The position numbers and the translations under genes are program-made. Positions 29,282-38,264 of a DNA stretch of 64,000 nt are shown piece after piece (position 1 is the stretch's first letter; the number at the start of each line of letters is the position of its first letter). The notes under the pieces are model-generated. The model searched no databases and was not told where the DNA came from. It was given only the letters and a program-made list of their open reading frames with translations. This DNA is from RGIG7111 sp036839975 (GTDB taxonomy: Bacteria; Bacillota; Clostridia; Peptostreptococcales; Anaerovoracaceae), in contig DAISVU010000001.1 of assembly GCA_036839975.1 (NCBI GenBank), positions 1-64,000 on the forward strand, in the 5' to 3' direction.

Positions 29282-30607
29282 TTAGCGAATTTTCGTTATT
29301 GTCGGCGCTTCCCATGTTCCATTCAGCACGCTGCTGTCAGGTTTGTATATCCTGAGAAAAAGGTGAAATCCGCTCTTACCCACAGGCAGCCAGTTTTCAC
29401 TATTCTCATCCGGTTCTTCAGTTTGAAGAATCAAATCCAGAGAATTATCTTCGTTTAATTTGAAGTTATTTCGATTGCTTATGGCATAGCGCTCAATTGG
29501 ATTTGAAATCAAAAAATCGTCATCACCGTATGCGGTTACTGACCAAAACCCGTGTTCCCCCACAGGTGGAAGTTCGTCTGCATTGAAATGAAGAATGTAT
29601 TTGTTTTTAGCATTGAGCTCTTCACCGTCATCGTCCTCCCCTGCTTTAAGGTAAACTGCGGTATCGATAGGGTTGGCACCGAAACCTGCAATTGCAACCA
29701 GACAACGATAGCCGTATTGTGTCCCGAAACGGCCTATCGGCTCTCCGTAGAACTTAAAACTCCTGTTTTTTACCATAAAGCCTGATGTCTTTTTTATTAA
29801 CTTTGGAATAAGACGATCTTTCATTTCCTGCCAAAATTTCTCTAAATCCACAGGTGAAAGCAAAGAATCGAAACAACGCCCGACGCCTATTCCTAAATCA
29901 GCAAACTCATTGAGAAATTCATCGTCTTCAGGATATGTTGGATTATCTTTTAGCAGTTTGTTGACTCTTTCGAAATAATCATTTGGAGTCATCTTCATTG
30001 CAAGCATAAGCGGACTCCCCTCTTTATCCGGGTCATAGTTACCCTTAGGCATTTCACCATTCGCAAGCAAAACAGATAAAGTCTTTGATCCCATCTCATT
30101 TTGTAATTTGTAGATGTTCGCTATATCTTCACTGCCATAGCAAATCGTCCTTCCGATAAGCCATCCGAGAGAAGTTGGAATCTCAATTCTTTTCATACCC
30201 TCAGGAATATCGCCCTTAAAAGCAGGTCCTGTAAGTATATAGGTTCTTTCTTTTTCCGTATCCCCGCCGGTGCCTAAGATCGCCACGGTATTTGACCACG
30301 CATCCATGATCTGAAACATCAGATACCGATCGGCACGAGGCTTTTTTATTACAAGCGCGTCGTCCTTTAACTCGAAAAAGATTTGCGAATACAGCGTATC
30401 GACATTCGGTGTGACGACCTGTCTGAAATCCGATGTTGCAAGCGTCTTCGCATGAAGGAACTGATTGACAGGAGCTTTTGATTTAGCTGGTTCTACTGTG
30501 TTTGTACTGATCTCTTTGGTAATATCCATAAGAACAAGTGGGAAGTAAAAAACAAAAGCCTTCTCTATAAGCGATTTTGCTTTGTCGATTGTCATTTCTT
30601 CTCTCAT
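29282..30607 (-). CDS. DUF1254/DUF1214 domain protein
   Basis: The product (441 residues from ATG 30607, after a GGAGG site) has an N-terminal DUF1254 domain (VTPNVDTLYSQIFFELKDDA) and a C-terminal DUF1214 domain (ADELPPVGEHGFWSVTAYGDDDFL, and GKSGFHLFLRIYKPD). No secretion signal is seen, although many homologues are exported. Biochemical function is not established. It lies between a TetR gene 21 bases upstream and the alkyl sulfatase 90 bases downstream, so it probably handles a related substrate. Confidence 0.85.
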   Translation of the reverse strand: MREEMTIDKAKSLIEKAFVFYFPLVLMDITKEISTNTVEPAKSKAPVNQFLHAKTLATSDFRQVVTPNVDTLYSQIFFELKDDALVIKKPRADRYLMFQIMDAWSNTVAILGTGGDTEKERTYILTGPAFKGDIPEGMKRIEIPTSLGWLIGRTICYGSEDIANIYKLQNEMGSKTLSVLLANGEMPKGNYDPDKEGSPLMLAMKMTPNDYFERVNKLLKDNPTYPEDDEFLNEFADLGIGVGRCFDSLLSPVDLEKFWQEMKDRLIPKLIKKTSGFMVKNRSFKFYGEPIGRFGTQYGYRCLVAIAGFGANPIDTAVYLKAGEDDDGEELNAKNKYILHFNADELPPVGEHGFWSVTAYGDDDFLISNPIERYAISNRNNFKLNEDNSLDLILQTEEPDENSENWLPVGKSGFHLFLRIYKPDSSVLNGTWEAPTITKIR

Positions 30608-30628
30608 CTTAAAATCCTCCATACTATT

Positions 30629-31270
30629 TCATTGATTCTTTTGCCCAAACTCACGCATAAGCATATTTTTAAGTAAAATAAGTTCTTTACCTGATTCGAT
30701 ATCCTTTTCGTAGACAAGTCCCACCGCATATCTTGTTACAGCGGCAAGCATGAGATGCACGATAGATAAAAACATCTCTTTTTCGCTCGTATGTGTACAT
30801 AGCGTTTTGTCTTTTTCGCCCTTAACATAGATTTTATGAAAACGAATTGCGAGCCTGTCAATCATTTCGTTGTACGAATTCAGTGCTACCGGGGAGACCG
30901 CTTCGTTTCTGATATAAATATTAAAAAATTGGTTAAAGCAGAGCAGCTTCTTGTGGTTTTTATATAATTCAAGAAATGAGTCAAGAAAGAATTCAAGTTC
31001 TTCAACCGCCGTCGCCCGATCCTCGTTTATAAGAAGCGCATAACTTGCTATAAACCTGCTCCACACATGGGTTCCCACGGCGACAACAAGTTCCGGCTTG
31101 GTACGATAATATCTATACAGCGTTGCGACTCCGATTCCGGCTTTCTCCGCAACATTTGCCATAGAAACCTTGTCTATACTCATTTCGGAAAGCATACAGA
31201 AGCCCGCATCAAGGATTCGTCTGTTGGTCTCCTCTTTTTGCAGATCATCCTGCTTCGGGTCAAATCCCAT
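30629..31270 (-). CDS. TetR family regulator
   Basis: The N-terminus holds the TetR helix-turn-helix (RILDAGFCMLSEMSIDKVSM, GIGVATLYRYYRTKPELV), followed by a helical effector domain. The ATG at 31270 follows GAGGAGAAAAG. It is the first gene of the operon with DUF1254 and the alkyl sulfatase, and a 53-bp palindrome (31296-31348) lies just before it. Autoregulation, with induction by an alkyl compound, is an inference. Confidence 0.9.
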   Translation of the reverse strand: MGFDPKQDDLQKEETNRRILDAGFCMLSEMSIDKVSMANVAEKAGIGVATLYRYYRTKPELVVAVGTHVWSRFIASYALLINEDRATAVEELEFFLDSFLELYKNHKKLLCFNQFFNIYIRNEAVSPVALNSYNEMIDRLAIRFHKIYVKGEKDKTLCTHTSEKEMFLSIVHLMLAAVTRYAVGLVYEKDIESGKELILLKNMLMREFGQKNQ

Positions 31271-31295
31271 TCTTTTCTCCTCTTCTCCTTCCAAA

Positions 31296-31348
31296 GACAG
31301 CGTTTCCTACTGATGATAGATATCATATCATCAGTAGGAAACGCTGTC
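31296..31348. promoter_or_regulatory. 53-bp perfect palindrome upstream of the TetR operon
   Basis: Two exactly complementary 22-base arms (31296-31317 and 31327-31348; arm begins GACAGCGTTTCCTACTGATG) flank a 9-base spacer AGATATCAT. It is too symmetrical and too close to the gene start to be ignored, and has no T-run. Likely an operator, possibly two overlapping TetR sites. Confidence 0.75.
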
Positions 31349-31434
31349 AAGAAAAAAACAATTTCAACTCCGGGCCCCTTTGAAAATCTGCTATAATTAC
31401 AATAAATTGCTTTTAACTTCAGGGAGGTTAGAGA

Positions 31435-31861
31435 ATGAAGAAATTCAGATTATTCTGGTCTATCGTTAGAAGATGCCACGCCGAGAAGATAACCTTTGGC
31501 TTTCTCATCAGCTTTTTTATCGTCTCGCTGATCATCATGATCTGTGAACCGGGCATACACACATACGGCCAGGCAATGTGGTATACCTTCGTAGCCTGCA
31601 CGACCATCGGGTTTGGTGATATCACGGTAAGCACCGCGTTGAGCCGGATCCTGACCGTCTACATGACTTTCTATGAGATCGTCTGTCTGGATCGCCATTC
31701 TCTCCGGAGTCATCGTCAGTCATTACATGGAAGTTATTACCCGCAGGGAGAAAATGACCGCAACGAAATTTCTGGACAAGCTGGAGCATCTGACGGAACT
31801 TGACAAGGAAGAGCTGCAGGAGCTGTCAGATAAAGTGCGGGAATTCAGGAAAAAGGCATAG
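31435..31861 (+). pseudogene. Two-TM potassium channel, one frameshift
   Basis: The protein starts MKKFRLFWSIVRRCHAEKIT, has a first transmembrane segment, the pore helix and selectivity filter TTIGFGD, and a second membrane segment. Near 31685 the frame shifts; the correct continuation is IAILSGVIVSHYMEVITRR and a helical C-terminus ending EFRKKA. A strong AGGGAGG site precedes the ATG. A single lesion separates it from a complete KcsA-like ion channel. Confidence 0.75.
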
Positions 31862-31871
31862 GTGGGACAGC

Positions 31872-32428
31872 ATGAAGCACAGAAAAGCAAAGATCATCTT
31901 ATTCGGAATATTGAGTTTCATCATGAGCACTGCGGCGGCACAAAGGCTGCTCTCGTTTATGACGTTGCCGTCTGCAGTGCCGGCGGGATCCTGATCGGAT
32001 CATGGCAGAAGCATCACGGCGTGTTTCCCGAAACACTCGAAGCAGTCACCGAAAAAGTGAAAACAGAGGGCGGATACCCTTACGATAAACTCCCTATTCT
32101 CCTCGTCGCTGCACTGCTTCCCCTGATCTTCGGCGGGGCCATAGGTCCTGAAGCAGGGATTACCGGTCAGCGTCCTTCTGGTCATGGGACTCTTCAAGCT
32201 GCTGCTGGTAACCGTCAGCGTCAACATGGGTTGGAAGAGGGGGACCATCTTCCCAATGATCTATTCCACGGTTGCCATCGGTTATGCCTGCGCCACTTGG
32301 ATCAGCGCCATCGGTTATGCCTGCGCCACTTGGATCAGCGCCATCGGCAGCACCGGCACCATCGAAGCCACGTTTGTCGTCGTCGTTGTCACGGCTTCTA
32401 TGCTGGGCTTACGCCTTTGGCTAAAAAT
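31872..32428 (+). pseudogene. ClC-type chloride channel remnant with a 33-bp duplication
   Basis: Membrane fragments include MKHRKAKIILFGILSFI, LLVAALLPLIFGGAIGPEAG, VSVNMGWKRGTIFPMIYS and TIEATFVVVVVTASMLGL, in at least three frames. The GxIGPEAG and GxIFP patterns match voltage-gated chloride channel (ClC) proteins. A 33-base unit encoding AIGYACATWIS is repeated exactly in tandem (about 32273-32338). The gene is cut at about 32430, where conjugative-element sequence starts on the opposite strand. Confidence 0.6.
32273..32338. repeat. Exact 33-bp tandem repeat (two units)
   Basis: The unit beginning GCCATCGGTTATGCCTGCGC appears twice in a row, followed by a partial third (GCCATCGG). It keeps the reading frame and inserts 11 residues into a membrane segment of the ClC remnant; a slippage or recombination product. 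Confidence 0.9.
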
Positions 32429-32429
32429 T

Positions 32430-32600
32430 CTTCAAGCTTTGCAGGGGTCATGTGAAACGACTTACCATCTACACGATTTCAAGGTTTTACGCTTCTGTTT
32501 TTTGCATCTCAAGTCCTTTCAGCTTGTTCTGGTATTCCGTAATTTTCTCACGGGTCTTTTGGATCTCGTTTTCGATTTTCAGAATTTTTCTGTTTGCCAT
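32430..32600 (-). pseudogene. DUF4315-like conjugative-element protein, truncated
   Basis: MANRKILKIENEIQKTREKI, then EYQNKLKGLEMQKTEA, matches the small coiled-coil DUF4315 proteins next to CD1108-type genes in conjugative transposons. TAA (32487-32489) and TAG (32469-32471) interrupt the tail, which reads on to MTPAKLEEFLA at the junction with ClC sequence. Confidence 0.6.
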
Positions 32601-32625
32601 AAATGTTTTTCCCTTTCATTTTTTG

Positions 32626-34140
32626 TTAATCCCAGTTCATCAGACCGTAGCCTTTGATGTAACCTGAATTTAAGTCATAGCTTTTAATCTTGCAGCAGGC
32701 ATCGCCTGACTTTCCTTCAACGGTGTAGATGCGGCTTCCGTCCGTTCCGATAACGATTCCCACATGATCCGCACCGCCATCACCGTCCCAGTCAAAGAAA
32801 ATGGCGTCACCCGGTGCAATGTTTTTGTAGCCTCGGTTTCCCCATTGTCCGTGAGAGGGAAACCACGGAACACCTTGCGTCTGGCAGGCGGCAAAACGCG
32901 GCTCGCTTTTTCCTGCCTTGTTGTAGCACCAAGATACAAAGCAGGCGCACCATTCTACGCGGCCGTTAAAACCGTACCAGCTCCAATAAGGATAACCGCC
33001 TACATTTCCGACCTGCTTTTTTGCAAGATTTACAAGCTCCGGATTTCCGGGGCGGGTGCCGTTCACAAAATGAACGCCGCTTAAATCCTCCGATGCGCTG
33101 TCGTCAGGGGAGCCCCCACCGAATACAAGGGGTTTGTTTCCGCTGGTTTCAAGATAGACGCGGTACATTTTAAGCTGTTCTTCATTTAAGATTTCTCTTG
33201 CAATATCAGAAAGAGGTTTCGTTTTCAGCTTTACATGAAGAATGTAATAGTTGTACGGGACTTCTTCCTCAGTGGTTTCTCCGATGTCCGGATCGGTATG
33301 GGTTTCCGTTTTGTAGCGCACCTCGATTTCTTCTTTTAAGGTCAAAGAATACTGCTTTCCGAAAATTTTCTGTAAGTCGGATTGCACTTTGGAAAGGGTG
33401 TAGCTTTGGTGCTTTGCCGTAAGGATGGAAGCAAGTTCATGGGGGTTGTGTCCGATTCCGTCAAGCTCATATTTATACTCGTCATACCCGGGATGATCCT
33501 TTTTTACATTGTCTATTTTTCCCTGGAGCTCATTTTCCATAGCGGCATAGGCATTTTCCACTGACACAAGATCACTGTCCTCCGCGGTGTAGCTTGTACC
33601 TAAAATCCCGTTAAAGCCTCCCGATAAAAAAGAGGAGCAGGAAGATAAGCCGGTAAAGATAAGAACAAACACCAACAGCAGGGCTATCAAAATTGCAATT
33701 CCCCGTCTATGCCTTATAACAAAGGAGCCTGCCTGTTTTGTCTTTTCCGCGGATTTCTTTGCTGCCTTTGCCGCTTTCTGTCCTTTCTTACGAAGCTCTG
33801 CGGCATACTGCTTTTTTAATCTTTTCTTTTGCAGCATACGGCTGATAGGATTTGCGGGAGACAGATTTGGGTTCTCATACATGGCTTTTTTGTAGAAATA
33901 TTTTGTATTGGCTTTTTCTGCGGCTTTCTCCGCTTTTCTTACCTTAAAGTGAAGCCTTGTTTTTCCTTTGCCTTTCTTTTCATCAAATTCACGGTCAAAG
34001 GAAAGGGTCTTTTTCTTCGGGATTTTATCTCTTGCCTTATCAAGACGGTCTGCCGCCTGATCGGACTTTTGTATATACTTTTGAAGCTCCGGGATATTTC
34101 TTTCTTCTTGTTTTGATGGTATCCTTTTTTTTCTGCCCAT
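32626..34140 (-). CDS. CD1108-type NlpC/P60 conjugation hydrolase
   Basis: A protein of 504 residues from the ATG at 34140. A basic, lysine-rich cytoplasmic region (about 1-150) is followed by one transmembrane segment (GIAILIALLLVFVLIFTGL) and an extracytoplasmic part ending in an NlpC/P60- or CHAP-like hydrolase with catalytic Cys in NGRVEWCACFVSWCYNKAG and His in GADHVGIVIG. Conjugative transposons of Clostridia use such proteins to open the wall for the mating channel. The frame is intact although both flanks are broken, so it is a surviving fragment of a lost element. Confidence 0.85.
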   Translation of the reverse strand: MGRKKRIPSKQEERNIPELQKYIQKSDQAADRLDKARDKIPKKKTLSFDREFDEKKGKGKTRLHFKVRKAEKAAEKANTKYFYKKAMYENPNLSPANPISRMLQKKRLKKQYAAELRKKGQKAAKAAKKSAEKTKQAGSFVIRHRRGIAILIALLLVFVLIFTGLSSCSSFLSGGFNGILGTSYTAEDSDLVSVENAYAAMENELQGKIDNVKKDHPGYDEYKYELDGIGHNPHELASILTAKHQSYTLSKVQSDLQKIFGKQYSLTLKEEIEVRYKTETHTDPDIGETTEEEVPYNYYILHVKLKTKPLSDIAREILNEEQLKMYRVYLETSGNKPLVFGGGSPDDSASEDLSGVHFVNGTRPGNPELVNLAKKQVGNVGGYPYWSWYGFNGRVEWCACFVSWCYNKAGKSEPRFAACQTQGVPWFPSHGQWGNRGYKNIAPGDAIFFDWDGDGGADHVGIVIGTDGSRIYTVEGKSGDACCKIKSYDLNSGYIKGYGLMNWD

Positions 34141-34322
34141 CTGCAGTAATGATCTATAAACTTGGATTCCGACATTTTGGTGATATTGTCGTAGTGCCAA
34201 TACTTATCAACGAAATCACCAAGTTTATCCTTTCCATTATCCTCGTTCCAGCTTTTCAGTTCACGCTTGATTCCAGGCATTGTATAATCAAGCAAATGAG
34301 TAAGACCACTATGAAAGTTCAA
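33939..34322 (-). pseudogene. C-terminal fragment of an unidentified element gene
   Basis: An open frame on the minus strand (MNFHSGLTHLLDYTMPGIKR, SWNEDNGKDKLGDFVDKYWH, FIDHYCRWAEKKGYHQN) reads into the start of the NlpC/P60 gene in another frame. Its 5' end is the breakpoint with the surface-protein gene at about 34305. Composition looks coding, but I do not recognise the family. It is probably the tail of the preceding conjugation gene. Confidence 0.35.
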
Positions 34323-36053
34323 TCAAAGTTGAACGCTTTGACGGAACTGAGGTATCAAATACTGCGGGCACAAGCGTGAATAATTTTGAAGTGCCGAAAA
34401 ATTCTTCAAATAACAAACCTTATAATACAAAAGTTATCGTTACAAACAAGGAAAAAGCTGATAGAAAACTGACAATTAAAAAAGAATTCGATCCAACTCG
34501 CACGACATCTGGAGCTAAGGCTTCAAACAGATCGTCCAGAGCTCTGCCGAACAAATTTGAGCTGAAAATCGTAGGCGTTGGATATGACGGAAGCACTGAA
34601 GTCTATAATCAAACCAAAGAAATTGCTATCGATGAAACTCTTACATTAGAGAACCTTCCTTACGGAACATGTACCGTTACGGAAACAGATGGAGCGACAT
34701 ATAATGTGGCTTATAAAAATGATGCTAATGAAAACAATAATAGTGTTAAAGTAAGTATAGACAAAAAAGAGTGTTCAATGACGGTTACAAATCATCCTGA
34801 GCAAGACGATGATAAGGTAAACGTAGAAGCAACAAAGAAATGGGTGAATGGTCCTGCATCGGATCACACGGTCCCGACCTTTGATTTGTACGCAGACGGA
34901 GTGAAAAAACAAGGCGTAACACCTACTATCACACCTTCAGGAACAGCAAATAAATTCACATATAAGTGGAGTAATCTTCAGAAATATAATACTGCCGGTG
35001 AAGAAATCAAATACACGGTAAAAGAAGCCGGAATGACAAGTAATAATAAATTCGTCGTTAACGGGCACACATACGCTGTGACTCAGCAAGACAACGAAAT
35101 AACCAATATATACGAGATTCCCAAAACTGATTACAGGGCAACAAAGAAGTGGTCTGGGGATACAAGTGTAACGAGGCCTACAATGACCTTTACCCTCTGG
35201 AGAAAAGCAAGCTTTGTCGATGAGGCAGTGCCGGGCGCAGAAGTCAAGGAAGTTGATGGAACCAGAACTACAGCGAAGTGGACAGGACTGGACAAAACCA
35301 CTGCGGCAGGAGCAGAATACAGTTTTTATGTAAAGGAAGCATTTAAGACGGCGAGTCCCGAAAATGACAACTGGACGCTTGGAGCGTTTGACGCTGCAAC
35401 AAACAGCATAACATTGTTTTAGAGGGTGATATGTATTCGGTTGCATACAGCGATGATAACCTGACTGTAACTAATACCTTTGTACCTCCTGCGCCTGTGG
35501 TTGTTGACCCGCCGGTCAGAAAGGAAGTCAAAGGAGATACGAAGACAAAGGATAAGGTTACATTCATGCTTAGATCTGTATCAAACACTGCAGGAGTAAA
35601 TCCTATGCCTATGCCGACAGCTGCCGGTGGCAAGCAGTCGATGACTGCAGATGTCTATGGAAGAGGTAGTATAGAGTTCGGAGAATTTGAACTCACCAAG
35701 GAAGGGACATACATTTACGAGATAACAGAGGTTGACGGAAAGCTTGACGGCTATAAATACGACAATTCAAAATACACTGTAAAGTATGTTGTGACCAAAA
35801 AAAGAATACTCTCCTTGCACAAACTTCTATTACTAGAAACGGCGAGCCTGTAAAAGAAACACTGTTCATCAACGAATATGATGCAGATAAGGAAATCACA
35901 AGTGCAATAAAGACAGGTGACAACACATCGATGGTACTCTACGGAGTAATTCTGCTTTTATCAGGATTGGCATTGGCATTAATGAAGAAAAAATTCTTAG
36001 AAATAAGCAAAACAGAGGGATCTGGGCCGAAAACCGGATCCCTCTGTTTATAA
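34308..36053 (+). pseudogene. Cna-B repeat surface protein, truncated and frameshifted
   Basis: The fragment begins in mid-gene at about 34308 (IKVERFDGTEVSNTAGTSV). It holds several Cna-B-like Ig domains (KKEFDPTRTT, VEATKKWVNG, YRATKKWSGD, KYTVKEAGM), with strands ending in TVTN. Frameshifts near 35415 and 35805 separate the last domain and the anchor. The anchor reads EITSAIKTGDNTSMVLYGVI, LLLSGLALAL and MKKK, a sorting-signal layout with IKTGD where LPxTG is usual. Such proteins form pili or adhesins. The N-terminal adhesive part has been lost at the conjugative-element breakpoint. Confidence 0.75.
36011..36048 (+). terminator. Hairpin at the end of the surface-protein gene
   Basis: Twelve-base complementary arms (AACAGAGGGATC and GATCCCTCTGTT) overlap the last codons of the Cna-B gene. 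The downstream T-run is short (TTTATAAAT), so termination is likely but not strong. Confidence 0.6.
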
Positions 36054-36208
36054 ATCGGAAAAAGTAAGCAAGGAATGAAGTTTGTAAATAAAAAATAAAT
36101 TAGCCATGGGCTCGTCCTTGAGTTATAATGATAATTACCAAAAGCCAAATACGAAACAGAATGAAGTTTTGACTCGAATGAATATTACAATTAAAGGGAG
36201 GTACAAAA

Positions 36209-37297
36209 ATGAAAAGAAAAGTTAGATTCGTGCAGTATGGATGCGGTAAAATGAGCAGGTATCTGATGAGATATGCTATTGGAAAGGGCGCAGAGCTTCA
36301 AGCGGCGTTTGATACGAATCCTGATATAACAGGAAAGGATGTAAGTGAAATAATAGGGAACGGTTTTCCTGCGACCGGAATAAGTGTTTCGCCTGCTGAA
36401 AAAGCCGGTGCTCTGATAAAAGAACTGAAGCCTGACGTGTGTATAATTGCTACAAGAAGCACCGTTGCGGAGCTCGAAGATATCTTTACGATCTGCGCAA
36501 AAAACGGAGTGAACGCTATAACGACATGTGAAGAAGCCCTTTACCCGTGGAACTCATCTCCTGAGCTTACCGCCAGACTGGACAAACTTGCAAAAGAAGG
36601 AGGATGCACTCTTACCGGAGTGGGTTACTGCGATCTGCTCTGGGGAACAATGGTAACAAATCTTGCCGGATCTTCATTTAAAATCACTACAATAAACGGA
36701 AGCAGCTGGTACAATGTGGAAGACTACGGCATTGCTCTTGCCGAGGGACACGGTGCGGGACTGTCTCATGAAGAATTTGCCGAGGAAATCGGAAAGTACA
36801 ATGACATTTCATCTGAAGAACAGATAAAACTTGTTGAATCCGGAGAATACGTTCCGAGCTATATGTGGAATCAGAATGGCTGGCTGGCATCGAAAATGGG
36901 ACTTCATGTAACATCGCAAAAACAGGAATGCCTGCCTACTACATGGGATAAAGATCTTGATTCTTCGACACTCGGCATGACAATAAAGGCCGGTGATCCT
37001 ACAGGGATGCGGGCAGTGGTTACAACTGAAACAGAGGAAGGTATCAAGTTTGTAACTGAGTGCGTGGGCAAAGTTTTTAGGCCTGAGGAATACGACAAAA
37101 ATGAGTGGACTATCTCAGGAGAACCGGAGACCACAGCGATTGTCAACCGACCGGCTACTGTAGAGCTTACGTGCGCCATAATTGTCAACAGGATCCCTCA
37201 GCTGATCGATGCTCCGGCAGGTTATGTCAGCACTGACAGGTATCCGGACAACTTTTACTGCGAAAAAGATCTTAATGAGTATGTGACAAGTATGTAA
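36209..37297 (+). CDS. 2,4-diaminopentanoate dehydrogenase-like oxidoreductase
   Basis: The 362-residue enzyme has an N-terminal Rossmann fold (FVQYGCGKMSRYLMRYAIGK) of the dihydrodipicolinate reductase type and the region GVGYCDLLWGTMVTNLAGSS, as in 2,4-diaminopentanoate dehydrogenase. That enzyme oxidatively deaminates 2,4-diaminopentanoate in clostridial ornithine fermentation using NAD(P). None of the other ornithine-pathway genes is nearby, so the exact substrate is open. A strong site (AAAGGGAGG) precedes the ATG, and a terminator follows at 37382-37419. It is a single-gene unit and intact. Confidence 0.8.
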   Translation: MKRKVRFVQYGCGKMSRYLMRYAIGKGAELQAAFDTNPDITGKDVSEIIGNGFPATGISVSPAEKAGALIKELKPDVCIIATRSTVAELEDIFTICAKNGVNAITTCEEALYPWNSSPELTARLDKLAKEGGCTLTGVGYCDLLWGTMVTNLAGSSFKITTINGSSWYNVEDYGIALAEGHGAGLSHEEFAEEIGKYNDISSEEQIKLVESGEYVPSYMWNQNGWLASKMGLHVTSQKQECLPTTWDKDLDSSTLGMTIKAGDPTGMRAVVTTETEEGIKFVTECVGKVFRPEEYDKNEWTISGEPETTAIVNRPATVELTCAIIVNRIPQLIDAPAGYVSTDRYPDNFYCEKDLNEYVTSM

Positions 37298-37381
37298 TGC
37301 CGCCGCCGGCATTGGTTTTCAAAATCATAAATAAAGAGCCGTAAATGCTTGAAGATGGCACAATTATAATTCAAGGCTTGG

Positions 37382-37419
37382 AGCCCCGCTTTGTTAGAGT
37401 TTTTCTAAGAAACGGGGCT
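37382..37419 (+). terminator. Rho-independent terminator
   Basis: AGCCCCG...TTAGA and TCTAA...CGGGGCT pair around GTTTT, followed by TTCTT. It lies 85 bases after the dehydrogenase stop. From here to about 37840 I see no gene. Confidence 0.75.
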
Positions 37420-37926
37420 TTCTTAAATTCTGAGTATTTTTGATTTCATTCCAATTCGTGTACTCTGATCTTTACCACTTAAGGATCTGAATTTACATTG
37501 AAAGGATCTTACGGATATATATTACAATACGATCCTGCAAGACCATGTTTACTGTGAGTTTCATTTTACTTGACGCGATTTATAAAAAAGTATAGACTGA
37601 AATTGGTTTTGAGTTTATACGGCAGCGATTTAAACGATAAATCTGCACGCAAGACTAAAGATAAAGACGTCCCGGAATATTTAAAATCGGCTACTGAAAA
37701 TTATGATTCGGCGAAATAAACGGGCGGTGAATAAAAAAGCAAAACGCCGGTAGGGACTGCGACGCCATATCGGATTTCAGGTCAAGGGGTGCCGCAAAGA
37801 GTGGTATGGGATTCAATTAATACCTTCCCTCCGGCATTAAGGAGGGCATGTCAGTGCGGAATCTGACAGCTGATATCAGCAATAGGAAAAGCGGTTGCGC
37901 TTTTAATTGCGGCAGGTTTTGCAGCA

Positions 37927-38169
37927 ATGACTGCGTTAGCGTTCTTTTATATAGTGGAAGAAGCAGATCATGATTGTTCAGGGTATGACTGCCCGATATG
38001 CGCATGCAGGCATAACTGTGAAAGTATTGTCCAAAGCACATATTTCAGTGACGATTCTGCTGCTTTGGAACAACAGGAAATTGTGTTCTGTGCTGTGCTT
38101 CAAATCAGGTTTTCTTATATAGCTGTATCAGATACGCTTATAACAAGGAAAGTGCAGCTTAACGATTGA
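37927..38169 (+). CDS. Small cysteine/histidine membrane protein of the zinc locus
   Basis: The readable frame begins KAVALLIAAGFAAMTALAFF (a transmembrane helix), then has the motif ADHDCSGYDCPICACRHNCE and a second hydrophobic stretch ending ITRKVQLND. The HDCxxxDCPICxxxxxCE pattern is seen in small proteins next to zinc/manganese ABC transporters in Firmicutes and could bind metal. No good start codon lies before the helix (upstream is a TGA at about 37877), so I give the internal ATG at 37927; the 5' end may be damaged. It stands 95 bases upstream of the metal transporter operon. Confidence 0.5.
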   Translation: MTALAFFYIVEEADHDCSGYDCPICACRHNCESIVQSTYFSDDSAALEQQEIVFCAVLQIRFSYIAVSDTLITRKVQLND

Positions 38170-38264
38170 GTCGCTTTTTTGGACGTTAACAATCTCTAAC
38201 TGGTAAAACGTTTAACGCTTTACACATTTTACATAGCATGAAATAAAGAAAGGTCAATTCAATT

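Noticed and set aside
32273..32346. Direct repeat considered as CRISPR-like
   Set aside because: It is a simple two-unit in-frame tandem duplication with no spacers and no Cas genes nearby.
36209..37297. Dihydrodipicolinate reductase (DapB)
   Set aside because: The protein is about 100 residues longer than DapB and has the YCDLLWGT-type region of diaminopentanoate dehydrogenases.
38170..38264. Zur box upstream of the zinc transporter operon
   Set aside because: No clear inverted repeat resembling the Firmicutes Zur consensus; only a short GTAAAACGTTTAAC-like stretch.
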